From: CPC320 sp002336405
Lineage (GTDB): Bacteria > Pseudomonadota > Alphaproteobacteria > Rhodobacterales > Rhodobacteraceae
Length of the DNA stretch: 64,000 nucleotides
Reading direction: 5' to 3'
NCBI GenBank assembly: GCA_949372595.1
Contig: CASIAN010000038.1
Coordinates: 1-64,000, forward strand
Under the pieces are notes generated by a model. That model saw only the letters and a list, made by a program, of their open reading frames with translations. It was not told the origin of the DNA and did not search any database. Position 1 is the stretch's first letter, and every line of letters starts with the position of its first letter. The position numbers were made by a program, and so were the translations under genes. Positions 27,204 through 36,322 of the stretch are shown one piece after another.

Positions 27204-28193
27204 ATGACATCACCTTTACAAGACAGCCGAGACACCAACCCCACAGAGATCGCGGCACGTGCGGTCATCGCCTATAAACGAATTGCATCACAAATATATA
27301 AAACGCCGTTGTTGCCCTCAAAAAACATCGGGGCCACTCTGGAATGTAATCTGTTATTCAAGGCGGATAACTTCCAGCTAACAGGCTCTTTCAAAATTCG
27401 GGGCGCCAGCAGCAAAATGAGCGTGATGGCCGGCAGCGAGAAACTGATCACCGCCAGTTCCGGAAACCATGGAATCGCCTGTGCCAGCGCGGCGCAAGCG
27501 TTCAATCGCGATATGACGGTTGTGCTGCCGGAAACTGTTGCACAGGCCAAACTCGCAAAAATCAAATCTTACGGGGTCACCGTGATTCTTGAAGGGGCAG
27601 AATCTGGGCTTGCGGAACTGCATGCACAGAAACTGGCTGCAGAGACGGACGGGTTAATTTATGTCTCACCCTACAACGACGTTGATGTGGTCGCGGGCCA
27701 AGGCAGCATCGGTTTAGAGCTTTTAGACCAACATGACAGCATCGACAATATTTTCATTTCCATGGGTGGCGGCGGTTTGATCAGCGGCATCGGATCGGTC
27801 ATCAAAAGCTTTTCGCCAAAGACGCGGATCATCGGCGTGGCGGCCAAGAACTCGGACGCGCTTGCGGCTTCAATGGTGGCAGGCACAGTGGTAGAGACCG
27901 AGCATTATGCAACACTGGCCGACGGGGTTGCAGGCGGCATGGACGTCGGCAGCGTGACATTGCCATTGGCGATCGAAACCGTAGACGAGGTGATCACCTG
28001 CAGCGAGGCAGAGATCACCGCAAGCCTGCGGCGTCTGGCCCATGAAGAACACCAGTTGGTCGAAGGGTCGGCCGCGCTGGCGTTAGCCGGCTTAGAACAG
28101 GCCGCCAACAGGTTCAAAGGCGCGACCAACGTGGTGCTGCTTTGTGGGTCAAACTATGACCAAGCCACATTGGCGCCTTTGTTGGCCGATTAG
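27204..28193 (+). CDS. Threonine/serine dehydratase-family PLP enzyme
   Basis: A fold-type II PLP enzyme of 329 residues. Lys64 in GSFKIRGA forms the internal aldimine; SSGNHG binds the substrate carboxylate; the glycine loop MGGGGLISG holds the cofactor phosphate; and CGSNYD lies at the pyridine-nitrogen side. There is no ACT regulatory domain, so it is the catabolic rather than biosynthetic type. AAGGA lies seven bases before ATG 27204. Co-orientation with the cyclodeaminase-family gene suggests a two-step route in which a beta-hydroxy amino acid is dehydrated to an imine or enamine that the partner reduces. 3-hydroxyaspartate or an ectoine derivative are plausible substrates by analogy with BhcB and EutB. 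Confidence 0.9.
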   Translation: MTSPLQDSRDTNPTEIAARAVIAYKRIASQIYKTPLLPSKNIGATLECNLLFKADNFQLTGSFKIRGASSKMSVMAGSEKLITASSGNHGIACASAAQAFNRDMTVVLPETVAQAKLAKIKSYGVTVILEGAESGLAELHAQKLAAETDGLIYVSPYNDVDVVAGQGSIGLELLDQHDSIDNIFISMGGGGLISGIGSVIKSFSPKTRIIGVAAKNSDALAASMVAGTVVETEHYATLADGVAGGMDVGSVTLPLAIETVDEVITCSEAEITASLRRLAHEEHQLVEGSAALALAGLEQAANRFKGATNVVLLCGSNYDQATLAPLLAD

Positions 28194-28249
28194 CAGGTCA
28201 CACAACCGCTTCCGCACCAGTTATGCGCAAAAAACCAAGGGGGAGGGCT

Positions 28250-29524
28250 TTACGCCGCGCCCCCGGCGACCGGCTCCGCAATCTGTTTCATTGCTACGAG
28301 AAACTGGGCTATTTCTTGCCGGCTGTTATAGTGGCACATTGATACCCGCACACAGCCATCAAGACCCAGCGGGTTAAGGATATTGCCCGAATAATGATCA
28401 GCCTTGCGCAGATGGGTGCGAATGCCCTGCGCGTTCAGCGCCGACACCACATCAACCGAAGCCACGTCGTCGACATAAAGCGCCACCAGCCCTTCGCGCG
28501 CCGGATTATCGGCCCCCCCGATGATATGTACCCCCGCCATGTCCACCAACCCAGGCAGGTTGCCAGTGCCGTTGATCATCGCATCCGTCAATGCCGTTTC
28601 ATGGGTATGGATCGCCTGCCCCGCAGCAATGAATTTTGCCCGGCGGTCAGTCTCATCCGTCACCCGAGAACCAAGCCATTCAAAATAACTTACCACCTCA
28701 GACAGAGTGGCATAAGCGCCGGTGTCGCGCGTCCCCAGTTCCCAATTATCTGCGGGACCGCCAACCAGCATATCATGCGGCAACGCCCGCAAGCGGTCTG
28801 AAATCCACGCCAACCCATAGCCGTGACGGGAAAACATTTTATAGGGCGAAATCACATAGCCATCCACATCATAGCTGGCGAGATCAATGCTGCCGTGGGC
28901 GGCATGCTGGATACCATCGACAATGATAAAACAATCCGGTGCAACCTTGCGGATGACAGCAGAGATTGCCGCCACATCCACGGCCATACCCGTCACCGGC
29001 GAAGTATGTAAAATCGTTGCAACGCGGGTTTCCGGTGTCACATGCGGGGCATAATCTTGCGCAGTCACCACCCCGGTAGCGTCATCATGAGCAACTAAAA
29101 TATGCGATTGGTCCGCAATTTTTGCCCAGCGGGCACACGCACTGCGGGTGGCGGGATGTTCCAGTGTTGAGCCCAGAACATTGCCGCCACCCACAACCCC
29201 AAGACAGGCGTTCATAATCAGCCGAAACAACAGCTCGGTGCCGCTTTCGCCCATAAAAAAGCTGCCGTCAGGGGCATTGGTGAAATCAGCCATGTCTTTT
29301 TTGGCTTTGTTTATCACGCGAACTAATTCGTGCGATCCGGCGTTATCGCGCCCCTGATTGTCGGGAATAGCGGCGTAGTCGCGCGAACAGCTCACCACCG
29401 CATTAAGCGTCAGCGCCCCACCGGCATTTTCAAAAAATACCCGCGGTCCCTGTTGCGGGCAGCTATCCACTTGGGCGAATTTACTTCTAATACTTTTCAG
29501 CAGGGCGGGGGAAATTTCTGACAC
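28250..29524 (-). CDS. Class V aminotransferase-fold PLP enzyme (SufS/NifS-like)
   Basis: A 424-residue fold-type I PLP enzyme of the cysteine desulfurase-like group. Asp203 and His207 in IIVDGIQHAAHG flank the cofactor ring, and Lys229 in SPYKMFSRHGYG is the aldimine lysine. The N-terminal segment has VFFENAGGALTL, and TLEHPATRSACARW sits where substrates bind. The start is GTG 29524 with AGGAAGG seven bases upstream. It lies on the opposite strand to the dehydratase-family gene, with ends about 56 bases apart. No Fe-S assembly genes are close and no clear mobile catalytic-Cys loop was recognised, so a lyase or aminotransferase role is as likely as desulfuration. Confidence 0.85.
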   Translation of the reverse strand: MSEISPALLKSIRSKFAQVDSCPQQGPRVFFENAGGALTLNAVVSCSRDYAAIPDNQGRDNAGSHELVRVINKAKKDMADFTNAPDGSFFMGESGTELLFRLIMNACLGVVGGGNVLGSTLEHPATRSACARWAKIADQSHILVAHDDATGVVTAQDYAPHVTPETRVATILHTSPVTGMAVDVAAISAVIRKVAPDCFIIVDGIQHAAHGSIDLASYDVDGYVISPYKMFSRHGYGLAWISDRLRALPHDMLVGGPADNWELGTRDTGAYATLSEVVSYFEWLGSRVTDETDRRAKFIAAGQAIHTHETALTDAMINGTGNLPGLVDMAGVHIIGGADNPAREGLVALYVDDVASVDVVSALNAQGIRTHLRKADHYSGNILNPLGLDGCVRVSMCHYNSRQEIAQFLVAMKQIAEPVAGGAA

Positions 29525-29758
29525 GGGACAACCTTCCTAATACTTCTGAACACTTTACAATTGCTTAGCCTGTCTGTCGGTTCCAAGAAGTTTTTACAAA
29601 AGCAGGCAGCACGCTGAACCGGCCAGGCCTCCGGACTGGGAAAATGCCCCATTGCCTTGTGGGAAAGCCAAACATGCAAACAGCGGCCAAAAAATTTCAG
29701 CTCGTAAACTCTAATACACCTTTTCCGCAATTGGCAAGCGGTTGGCAACAGACTAGAC

Positions 29759-30460
29759 ATGCCTATGGAATGGATTTATCGCGTAACTGAATTTTCACAT
29801 TGGGACTTAAGCGCTGTGAGCTTACTTCTCATTTGCTTCTTTTTTATCGGGCTGCTGATTGAAAATGCCCCAGTCTCATATCCTTCAGTCTCTCAATTGA
29901 TGGCAGAGTACAGACGCAGTTGGATGCGCCATATGGCGGCTCGCGATGTGCGTATCTTCGATGCGCAGGTTCTAAACGGATTGCGCCAAGGCACGGCATT
30001 TTTCGCCTCCGCCACCATGCTGGCCACAGGTGGTGTTTTAGCACTGATCGGCAACGCTGATAAGTTGATTGATGTGGCCGATGATCTAAGCTTGCAACCC
30101 GTTGCAGAGGTCGTTTGGGAAATTAAGCTATTTCTGACCCTGCTTTTAGTGACGAACGCCTTTTTGAAGTTTGTCTGGGCACATCGCCTGTTTGGCTATT
30201 GTGCCATTTTAATGGCGGCCGTGCCTAATGCGCCTGAAGACCCACAATGCCTGCCAATGTCGCGCAAGGCCGGAGAGGTCAATATAACCGCCGCACGCAG
30301 CTATAATCGGGGCTTGCGGGCAATTTATTTCTCAATTGCCTCCATTGCTTGGCTGATCAGTCCAGTGGCCCTGATGGCAGCAACGATAATCACATTCGGT
30401 GTTTTGCTGCGACGCGAATTCCTCTCCAAATCGCGCGCGCTTCTTTTGGACAAAGATTGA
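29759..30460 (+). CDS. DUF599 integral membrane protein
   Basis: A 233-residue membrane protein of the DUF599 family with about four hydrophobic segments: residues 17-34, about 75-95, about 120-138, and 190-220. Family features include YRRSWMRHMAARDVRIFDAQVLNGLRQGTAFFASATMLATGG and FKFVWAHRLFGYCAILMAAVP. There is no clear ribosome binding site before ATG 29759; an alternative ATG lies two codons later. It stands alone between convergent and unknown neighbours, and its function is not known for the family. Confidence 0.85.
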   Translation: MPMEWIYRVTEFSHWDLSAVSLLLICFFFIGLLIENAPVSYPSVSQLMAEYRRSWMRHMAARDVRIFDAQVLNGLRQGTAFFASATMLATGGVLALIGNADKLIDVADDLSLQPVAEVVWEIKLFLTLLLVTNAFLKFVWAHRLFGYCAILMAAVPNAPEDPQCLPMSRKAGEVNITAARSYNRGLRAIYFSIASIAWLISPVALMAATIITFGVLLRREFLSKSRALLLDKD

Positions 30461-30713
30461 TACCAGCATTAAAAATCAGTGGAGCCGGTCAAGCCTAACC
30501 TTAAATAGCCGCCAATTGGTACAATCAATTACAAGCGTATAGTCTGGTATCATACGCATTTTACCCAGCCAATATTACCCCCATAAAATTCATCAAAGCC
30601 CATGTATGCAACCCCGTCCCCCCCTGCTCTTTGAAAACAAAACAAGCATTGTTGGGGCTTTGGCATGTTTCTTGATGAGAGTATGGACAAAAAGGACTGA
30701 GGAGAGAACAAAA

Positions 30714-30932
30714 ATGTCGAGCATTAATCGTAACGCTATGAACCTAACAGCCTCTGCCGCCTATGCCTCAACTATGGGTATTGGCACACGCAAGGAGCCT
30801 GACGAAGACAGTAGACGACGGGGCGCATCTTTCGTCGAGACCGATGTATCTGGACGAAAACCTAACTCAAAACGACCCAACGGCGTTATTGTGACAATTA
30901 GTGCCAAAGGCCGCGCATTAGCACAAAACTGA
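30714..30932 (+). CDS. Small protein of unknown function (72 residues)
   Basis: A short basic, probably disordered protein beginning MSSINRNAMNLTASAAYAST. Evidence for coding is a good GGAGAG seven bases before ATG 30714 and a reasonable composition. No domain or family is recognised. An in-frame ATG at 30606 has no ribosome binding site and would add an unlikely N-terminus. It could be spurious. Confidence 0.4.
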   Translation: MSSINRNAMNLTASAAYASTMGIGTRKEPDEDSRRRGASFVETDVSGRKPNSKRPNGVIVTISAKGRALAQN

Positions 30933-31444
30933 TCATAGGAGCCCAATAAATGGGGTTGGGATCGCAGACGACATGCCGGGACTTCACTTTTGGGACGACC
31001 CGCAGAGGCTCTGATGTGGCCAAGTGTGGCACTGTATGAGTTGACGCGGCAAAATAATCGTGTTGCGTCATTGGTCTTGTCACAAAATGAAGATGCGTGC
31101 CTCTCCGAGGCATCCTTTACTTTTTACTGTGCGGAAAAGACCATTTGGCCCAGACAGCTCAATGACCAATTGTGCAGGCTCGCCAATCAAAACCTTTTCT
31201 AACTTTGAGGCTATCAGGTTAAGGTACCAAAATATCCTATTGGGGCAGTTTCACCCGATGAGCGTCGCACAGTTTTGGTGTTCTGTGGCCAGATGGCTTC
31301 AGATAAAACCGAATGACCCAACTTTGTCATCAAAGCAGGATTTTTATAGAGCCCCCCAAGTAGGCTCATAACCAAAGCGGCTGCACCCTTGCGACTTACG
31401 CCATGAAAATCCATTGATTGTGCGTCGAAAAGTTCACCCAGCCT
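30933..31444. other. Intergenic, nothing assigned
   Basis: About 500 bases between the small ORF and the end of the hybrid kinase gene. Open frames on both strands are short and show no motif or ribosome binding site. It may contain an old transposase or gene remnant, but I could not recognise one. Confidence 0.4.
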
Positions 31445-33655
31445 TTAAGAATGAATGGTTGAGACCTCAATCTCTGCAAGGATGTCAGCAATAACACTCA
31501 TTGAGATCGGTTTCAGAATACAACCATTCATCCCCTCATTCTGAAATTTCTCACGGTCTTGATGATTTGCATGAGCCGTCAGCGCATAGATTGGTGTCGT
31601 TTTATTATAGGTGCTTTCCCCCCTGATTTTCGCTGTGGCAACAATGCCATCCATATTTGGCATGCTGATGTCCATCAAAATCAAATCATAAAGCCGCTGG
31701 TTGGCCTCACTTAAACCTAATAACCCGTCATCTGCAGTCTGCACATTGTGACCGAGGGTGTTCAATATTTCTGTGGTGACAAATTTGTTAATTTCATTGT
31801 CTTCAACTAATAAAATTTCATAAGGTCGTTCATTCTTAACAGACAATGCCTGAGACGGCGTCGAAATGTCCAACGCGCTGGGAGCAGCGGCATTTGGCAA
31901 AGGAATCCAAATCCAAAAAACACTGCCAGCTTCGGGTGTGCTTTTAACACCTATTTCACCACCCATCTTGTTCACCAAGCGCTTGGTAATACCAAGCCCT
32001 AGACCAGTACCTTCACTTTTACGGGTCAGCGAGTTGTCCACTGTATAAAAATCTTCAAATATGTGTGTGATGTCTTGCTCTGAAATCCCGATGCCTTGAT
32101 CAATCACTCTGAATTCGATTATGCCCTCAGAATTTGGGTGTGCGCGCTGTGCCACTTCGAGGGTAATCTGGCTATTTTGGGAATATTTAATCGCATTCCC
32201 CAATAAATTTGAAAAAATTTGCCGGAGACGAGTCTTATCCCCTAAAACAAATTTTGGCCCCTGCAATGCACAGGACAAAACCAGCTTATTTCCAAATTTC
32301 ATAGCCGCCCCATCAAGGCTCAGAAGCAGTTCCTCCAACATTCCGGGCAAATCAAAAGGCCGCGGGTCAAGCGTAACTTTACCAGACTCAAAGCTGGACA
32401 GATCAAGAACATCATTGACACGGGTCAACAGTAAATCACCAGAAAAACGCATAGCATCGATATATGATTTCTGCTTGTCCGACAGATCTGGCCGTGCCAG
32501 CAGGTCCAGCGACCCCAATATCCCGTTTAAAGGTGTTCGCATTTCATGGCTCATCACAGCGATAAACTTTGACTTGGCGCGCTCACTGGCTTGGGCGGCA
32601 TCGCGGGCATGAATAATCTGATTTTGGACATCAACTTGCTCGGATATGTCACGGATATAATAAACCAGCCAAGCTTCCTGCGACGCAGTGTTCACTGTCT
32701 CCAAGCTGAACTCGATCATAAATTCACGACCTAATTTATCTTTGCCAGGTGCCTGCAAACGGACCTGATCTCTTTTGCTTTCTGGCAGTTTGGACATATG
32801 CTGCACTATGCCAGACCTGACGCCTGCGCGATCAGATTCTGGGATAATCAGGTCGCAGATGTTCTGAGACAACACCTCTGCCCTTGCATATCCAAATATT
32901 CTTTCCACCACGTCATTGCATTCGGTAATGCTGCCTTCCGCATTGGTGACGATCACAGCGTCAAGAGAACCCTCTAACATCGCACCAAGCTTTGCAGAGG
33001 CAGCTTTTGCCTCAAGTTCTCGCTGTTGCAGTTTGCGGACAAGTTTTATCAGATACATGATTAATACGCCTGCAAAAAGGATCAGGGCCAAGGTGGCCAT
33101 TCCAAGACGATACAGCATGGAGGTGATCGCCGTGCGTTCAGAAAAGGCCAGTGCCGAGAAATATTTGATGCCATACAAAGTCATTTTACGCGTGCTTGAC
33201 CGCAGCTCTCTTGCCCCCACAACAAGGTTGGGAAGAGCGGGTTTTAATTGCTTATCCGAAACATCAATAAGTGGTGCCGCAAATGCCAGGTATGCGTTCA
33301 CCTCAGCCAATGAACTGTTGAAGGCCGAAGATAATTTTAAATCACTATAATTCGAACTGTTGCTGACCGAATGAACCCAACTGTAAAAAAGATCAAAATA
33401 GAGTCGGAGCGCAATAAGGTCCGGGTTTTGCGTCCCTTTACTGTCCAGCAAAGCAGTATAGTATTTTAAATACTGCACTTCGACTTGGGATAAATTATGC
33501 TGCCGGTTATCTGATGGCACTTTTTGCAGTTTTTCCAGACACCGAATGGTCTCTGCTGCAATTGCCATGACAATTATCAGGGCCACGGCAAGACCAACTG
33601 ACGCGCAGGCAAACCGAATTTGACGGCCAAAACGTAAAAATGACAGTATTTGCAT
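31445..33655 (-). CDS. Hybrid sensor histidine kinase
   Basis: A membrane-bound hybrid kinase of 736 residues. Two transmembrane segments (about 15-34 and 186-206) enclose a periplasmic sensor of about 150 residues with no recognised name. A short coiled coil leads into a PAS domain (about 222-340). The HisKA phosphoacceptor is His370 in FIAVMSHEMRTPLNG. The ATPase domain has N-box NLLGNAIKYS, VIDQGIGIS and SEGTGLGLGI. A C-terminal receiver domain has the phosphoacceptor Asp662 in LILMDISMP. There is no output domain, so a separate partner must finish the relay. It is 45 bases downstream of a secreted sulfite-oxidase-fold protein on the same strand, which probably works with its periplasmic sensor. 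Confidence 0.92.
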   Translation of the reverse strand: MQILSFLRFGRQIRFACASVGLAVALIIVMAIAAETIRCLEKLQKVPSDNRQHNLSQVEVQYLKYYTALLDSKGTQNPDLIALRLYFDLFYSWVHSVSNSSNYSDLKLSSAFNSSLAEVNAYLAFAAPLIDVSDKQLKPALPNLVVGARELRSSTRKMTLYGIKYFSALAFSERTAITSMLYRLGMATLALILFAGVLIMYLIKLVRKLQQRELEAKAASAKLGAMLEGSLDAVIVTNAEGSITECNDVVERIFGYARAEVLSQNICDLIIPESDRAGVRSGIVQHMSKLPESKRDQVRLQAPGKDKLGREFMIEFSLETVNTASQEAWLVYYIRDISEQVDVQNQIIHARDAAQASERAKSKFIAVMSHEMRTPLNGILGSLDLLARPDLSDKQKSYIDAMRFSGDLLLTRVNDVLDLSSFESGKVTLDPRPFDLPGMLEELLLSLDGAAMKFGNKLVLSCALQGPKFVLGDKTRLRQIFSNLLGNAIKYSQNSQITLEVAQRAHPNSEGIIEFRVIDQGIGISEQDITHIFEDFYTVDNSLTRKSEGTGLGLGITKRLVNKMGGEIGVKSTPEAGSVFWIWIPLPNAAAPSALDISTPSQALSVKNERPYEILLVEDNEINKFVTTEILNTLGHNVQTADDGLLGLSEANQRLYDLILMDISMPNMDGIVATAKIRGESTYNKTTPIYALTAHANHQDREKFQNEGMNGCILKPISMSVIADILAEIEVSTIHS

Positions 33656-33700
33656 ACTCTGTTATCACCCTCTTTCGACTTTCCATAAATAGGTGGCCAA

Positions 33701-34228
33701 TTATTGTGCTATGATTTTCCACAACGACCAGACGCTGCGTGCGTAGATTTCTTCTGTCTGAAATTTTTTATTTTCATCGTAAGGATAAACAATCCACAAA
33801 GGCCCTTTTTCACGCACTGTCATTCGGTTTCCGTTGTTTAAATAAGCAACAATCGGTCCGCCGGGGAGAGCATCTGTCATGGGTAAGTCAAAATAATATT
33901 CGTCCAGAGCTATCGCGTGCAGCACGTTTCCCTTAATCTCAAGATGCTTTATCAACTCCGAAAGCTCAACACCGGTGAAGGTTTGGTTCTCTGCCGTCCA
34001 AATCGTAGACGTTGTAAATTTGGTTGCAGGCAGCAACATCAGATCAGCAAGCGTGAACTTAGACAGAACTGTGAGATGGGTTTGTTTGTCTTCGTGCTCA
34101 ACCGTCAACACCACCTGAGACGCAGTAGATGAGGTGCCAGCCAACGACATGGCGAAAAACAACCCGTTCCCAGGCCCCAAGAGTAACAAGAACATGAAAA
34201 GATTTATTAGCCTAAACTTTAAGTTCAT
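33701..34228 (-). CDS. Secreted sulfite-oxidase-fold (molybdopterin-binding-like) protein lacking cysteine
   Basis: A 175-residue exported protein resembling the oxidoreductase molybdopterin-binding domain. After an N-terminal hydrophobic signal (MNLKFRLINLFMFLLLLGPG) it shows TLADLMLLPATKF, FTGVELSELI, YYFDLPMTDAL, GGPIVAYLNNGNRM and the closing GPLWIVYPYDENKKF...RSVWSLWKI. The mature chain has no cysteine, so the thiolate that ligates molybdenum in sulfite oxidase is absent and a catalytic role is unlikely. The start at 34228 is preferred over 34234 because AAGGA sits six bases before the second ATG and touches the first. Co-transcription with the hybrid kinase suggests a ligand-sensing partner. 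Confidence 0.8.
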   Translation of the reverse strand: MNLKFRLINLFMFLLLLGPGNGLFFAMSLAGTSSTASQVVLTVEHEDKQTHLTVLSKFTLADLMLLPATKFTTSTIWTAENQTFTGVELSELIKHLEIKGNVLHAIALDEYYFDLPMTDALPGGPIVAYLNNGNRMTVREKGPLWIVYPYDENKKFQTEEIYARSVWSLWKIIAQ

Positions 34229-34234
34229 TATCAT

Positions 34235-35278
34235 TCCTTACCAAACCAATAAACAAACAAAGACTTGTCTTTAATCTCAATTTTAAATCGTAGTTTACGG
34301 CAGTTGACTTCATCCATTCCGCAACTTGACAAAGCACACAGACATCGAAACTAAAAATTACAGCACTCACCAATCTATACTTTAGGTGCCATAAAACTAT
34401 AATTGGCGCAACATACATCACTTAAATATTTGACCAAACTTTAGGTTATAATCGTTTTTATACAACACATTCATCCAAGGCGATAGTTATTCACCTCTGC
34501 ACAACCTTAAATTAAGCAAAATCCTGACCACAGGAGTTGCAGGGGTCAGACTGATTCACCATCTCCATTAAACAAGAAAGCCCCAAAAGCACAGTTTTCG
34601 TAAAACCTGCCAATTCAACACTGACCTTTACAATTTTGTGAAACAAAAAAGTGGCTAAAACAGCTCTGAACTTATGAGTGTCTATCGATATGTTTGAGCA
34701 CTGAAGCCACATATGACACGTGCGTCATTCCCACATGCAGTCTGTTGTGGGCCGCGCGTACGCCTCCTACTTTTCGCAAGAAGTCGCCTGAACATAGCGA
34801 TAGCAGGGTATGCACATCATCTCTTAGTATCTTTTTCATCAAAGCTGAAATTACTGGCCTGTGAATCAAGCGCGACGTGTGCCTCCCCTCAAAAGTAGTC
34901 CGCCCCTATAGTTAGGAAAGCGGAGGACCAGAGATGGCTTCATAGCAAACATTGCTCGAAAAAGACCCAAAACCAAACTGGGACAAGACCAGTCCGTCTT
35001 TCTAATCAGTAGATTTACCTTAACAAATAGTCCGAAATCCTAAGACCACCTCTGCACAGCGTGGCCATATTATATCGACCACCTTGCCTAATCCAAACTT
35101 AAAAACAACGTAACCGACAAACAATGCCAGACATTCCTAACGGGTGCGTGGCACATTAAGAAACATTTCCAAAGCAAAAATTCCAGGTGTTTCCGTGCAG
35201 TCCGGTTTTTTAAAACACCAGAACTACGGCGCCGCACTCTGGGTCTTGGGTCGCGATTGTGTCTCAGAGCCTAACGGC
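34235..35278. other. Intergenic, no convincing gene
   Basis: About one kilobase with low G+C and only short frames. A minus-strand frame at 34672-34869 and a GGAG-ATG-like start at about 34921-34936 followed soon by a stop may be remnants of lost genes. I recognise no domain, RNA gene or repeat. Confidence 0.4.
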
Positions 35279-36322
35279 CTAGGGCTGCAGGATCGCATTT
35301 TCCCACTCGTTCAAAAATTGACGTTTTTTCAGTTTATCCAGATACACCAGTAAGCCTGGTCCCATCCGGATTGGCCGCAACGATGTATTGGACGCCAGCG
35401 GATCGCGGTTTATGTCAGGAAAGGGATAGTTGTCTGTGGTCTCATCCAACCATGCCGCACGGATCAAATGATCGATGAATTGACCCGCAAGGGCCGGCCT
35501 TTGCGCCGTCGTCGGGATCAGAGCGGTGCGCAGCATTACCGTGGTGAAGTCTTGGGGTGTAATAATATGGATATTCGCTTTTGCATCCCGGCGCGCCATG
35601 GCGTAGCTGCCCAATACGTTATAGGCCACTGCAATTTTGCCGCTGCTCACATCGTCAATCATCGCGCCAGAACAACAATAGAGCTGAATATCAAGATGCC
35701 CCATCACCTCAGCGAGGCGCCAGAAGGTTTCCGAAGTACGGGCATCCTGAGTGGCAAAGAGATACCCCAAGCCACTGCTGCGCACATCATATGTGCCGAC
35801 CCGCCCCCGAAACAGGTCTGGGTGATCACGTAATACCGAAATTAGATCCTGTCGGGTCTGTGGCACCGGCAGATTGGCAAAGGCCTTGGCCGAAAGCACT
35901 ATTGCTGCTGGCTCTTGCGTAAAGGCAAATACATGATCGCGCCATTTACCCCACTCAGGTAACAAGTTGGTTTCAGTCGATCGATGCGCCAGCGCAAAGC
36001 CATCATTGGCCAGTTTGGTCTGCAGATCCATCGCACTGGATACAGCAATATCATATGGGGCTTGCTCGTCCTGCAACGCCCGCATTAATTCGGTTGAGCT
36101 GACCGCATGGTAGGTCACCGCAACCTTGGGGTTTTCAGCCTGGAAACTCAGGATTAAAGGCGCAAAAAGGTCAATATCCGCCGTCGATAAAATGCGCAGT
36201 GTTACGGGCTGTGCGGCCTTGCTCGCAAAGTTTTGCCGATGCTCAATCTCGAAGCTATGGGCCAATGGGGCCACACAAACAGCAGCGGCTGCTAGGACAA
36301 GGGAAACGATATTGAGACGCAT
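35279..36322 (-). CDS. Extracellular solute-binding protein co-transcribed with the sensor kinase
   Basis: A periplasmic binding protein of 347 residues with a type II (family 1, iron/thiamine-like) fold. The signal peptide is MRLNIVSLVLAAAAVCVAPLAHS. Mature features include VTLRILSTADIDLFAPLILSF, DIAVSSAMDLQTKLANDGFA, GRVGTYDVRSSGLGYLFA and KIAVAYNVLGSYAMARR. The ATG at 36322 lies 31 bases inside the end of the upstream kinase gene, with GGAG eight bases before it, so translation is coupled. There are no permease genes beside it. Being in one operon with a TctE/TctD-like pair, it most likely presents a ligand to the sensor rather than feeding its own transporter. Confidence 0.87.
   Translation of the reverse strand: MRLNIVSLVLAAAAVCVAPLAHSFEIEHRQNFASKAAQPVTLRILSTADIDLFAPLILSFQAENPKVAVTYHAVSSTELMRALQDEQAPYDIAVSSAMDLQTKLANDGFALAHRSTETNLLPEWGKWRDHVFAFTQEPAAIVLSAKAFANLPVPQTRQDLISVLRDHPDLFRGRVGTYDVRSSGLGYLFATQDARTSETFWRLAEVMGHLDIQLYCCSGAMIDDVSSGKIAVAYNVLGSYAMARRDAKANIHIITPQDFTTVMLRTALIPTTAQRPALAGQFIDHLIRAAWLDETTDNYPFPDINRDPLASNTSLRPIRMGPGLLVYLDKLKKRQFLNEWENAILQP

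Noticed and set aside
34912..34960. Possible insertion-sequence orfA start (GGAGGACCAGAGATGG)
   Set aside because: The frame stops within a few codons and no transposase motif or terminal inverted repeat could be recognised.
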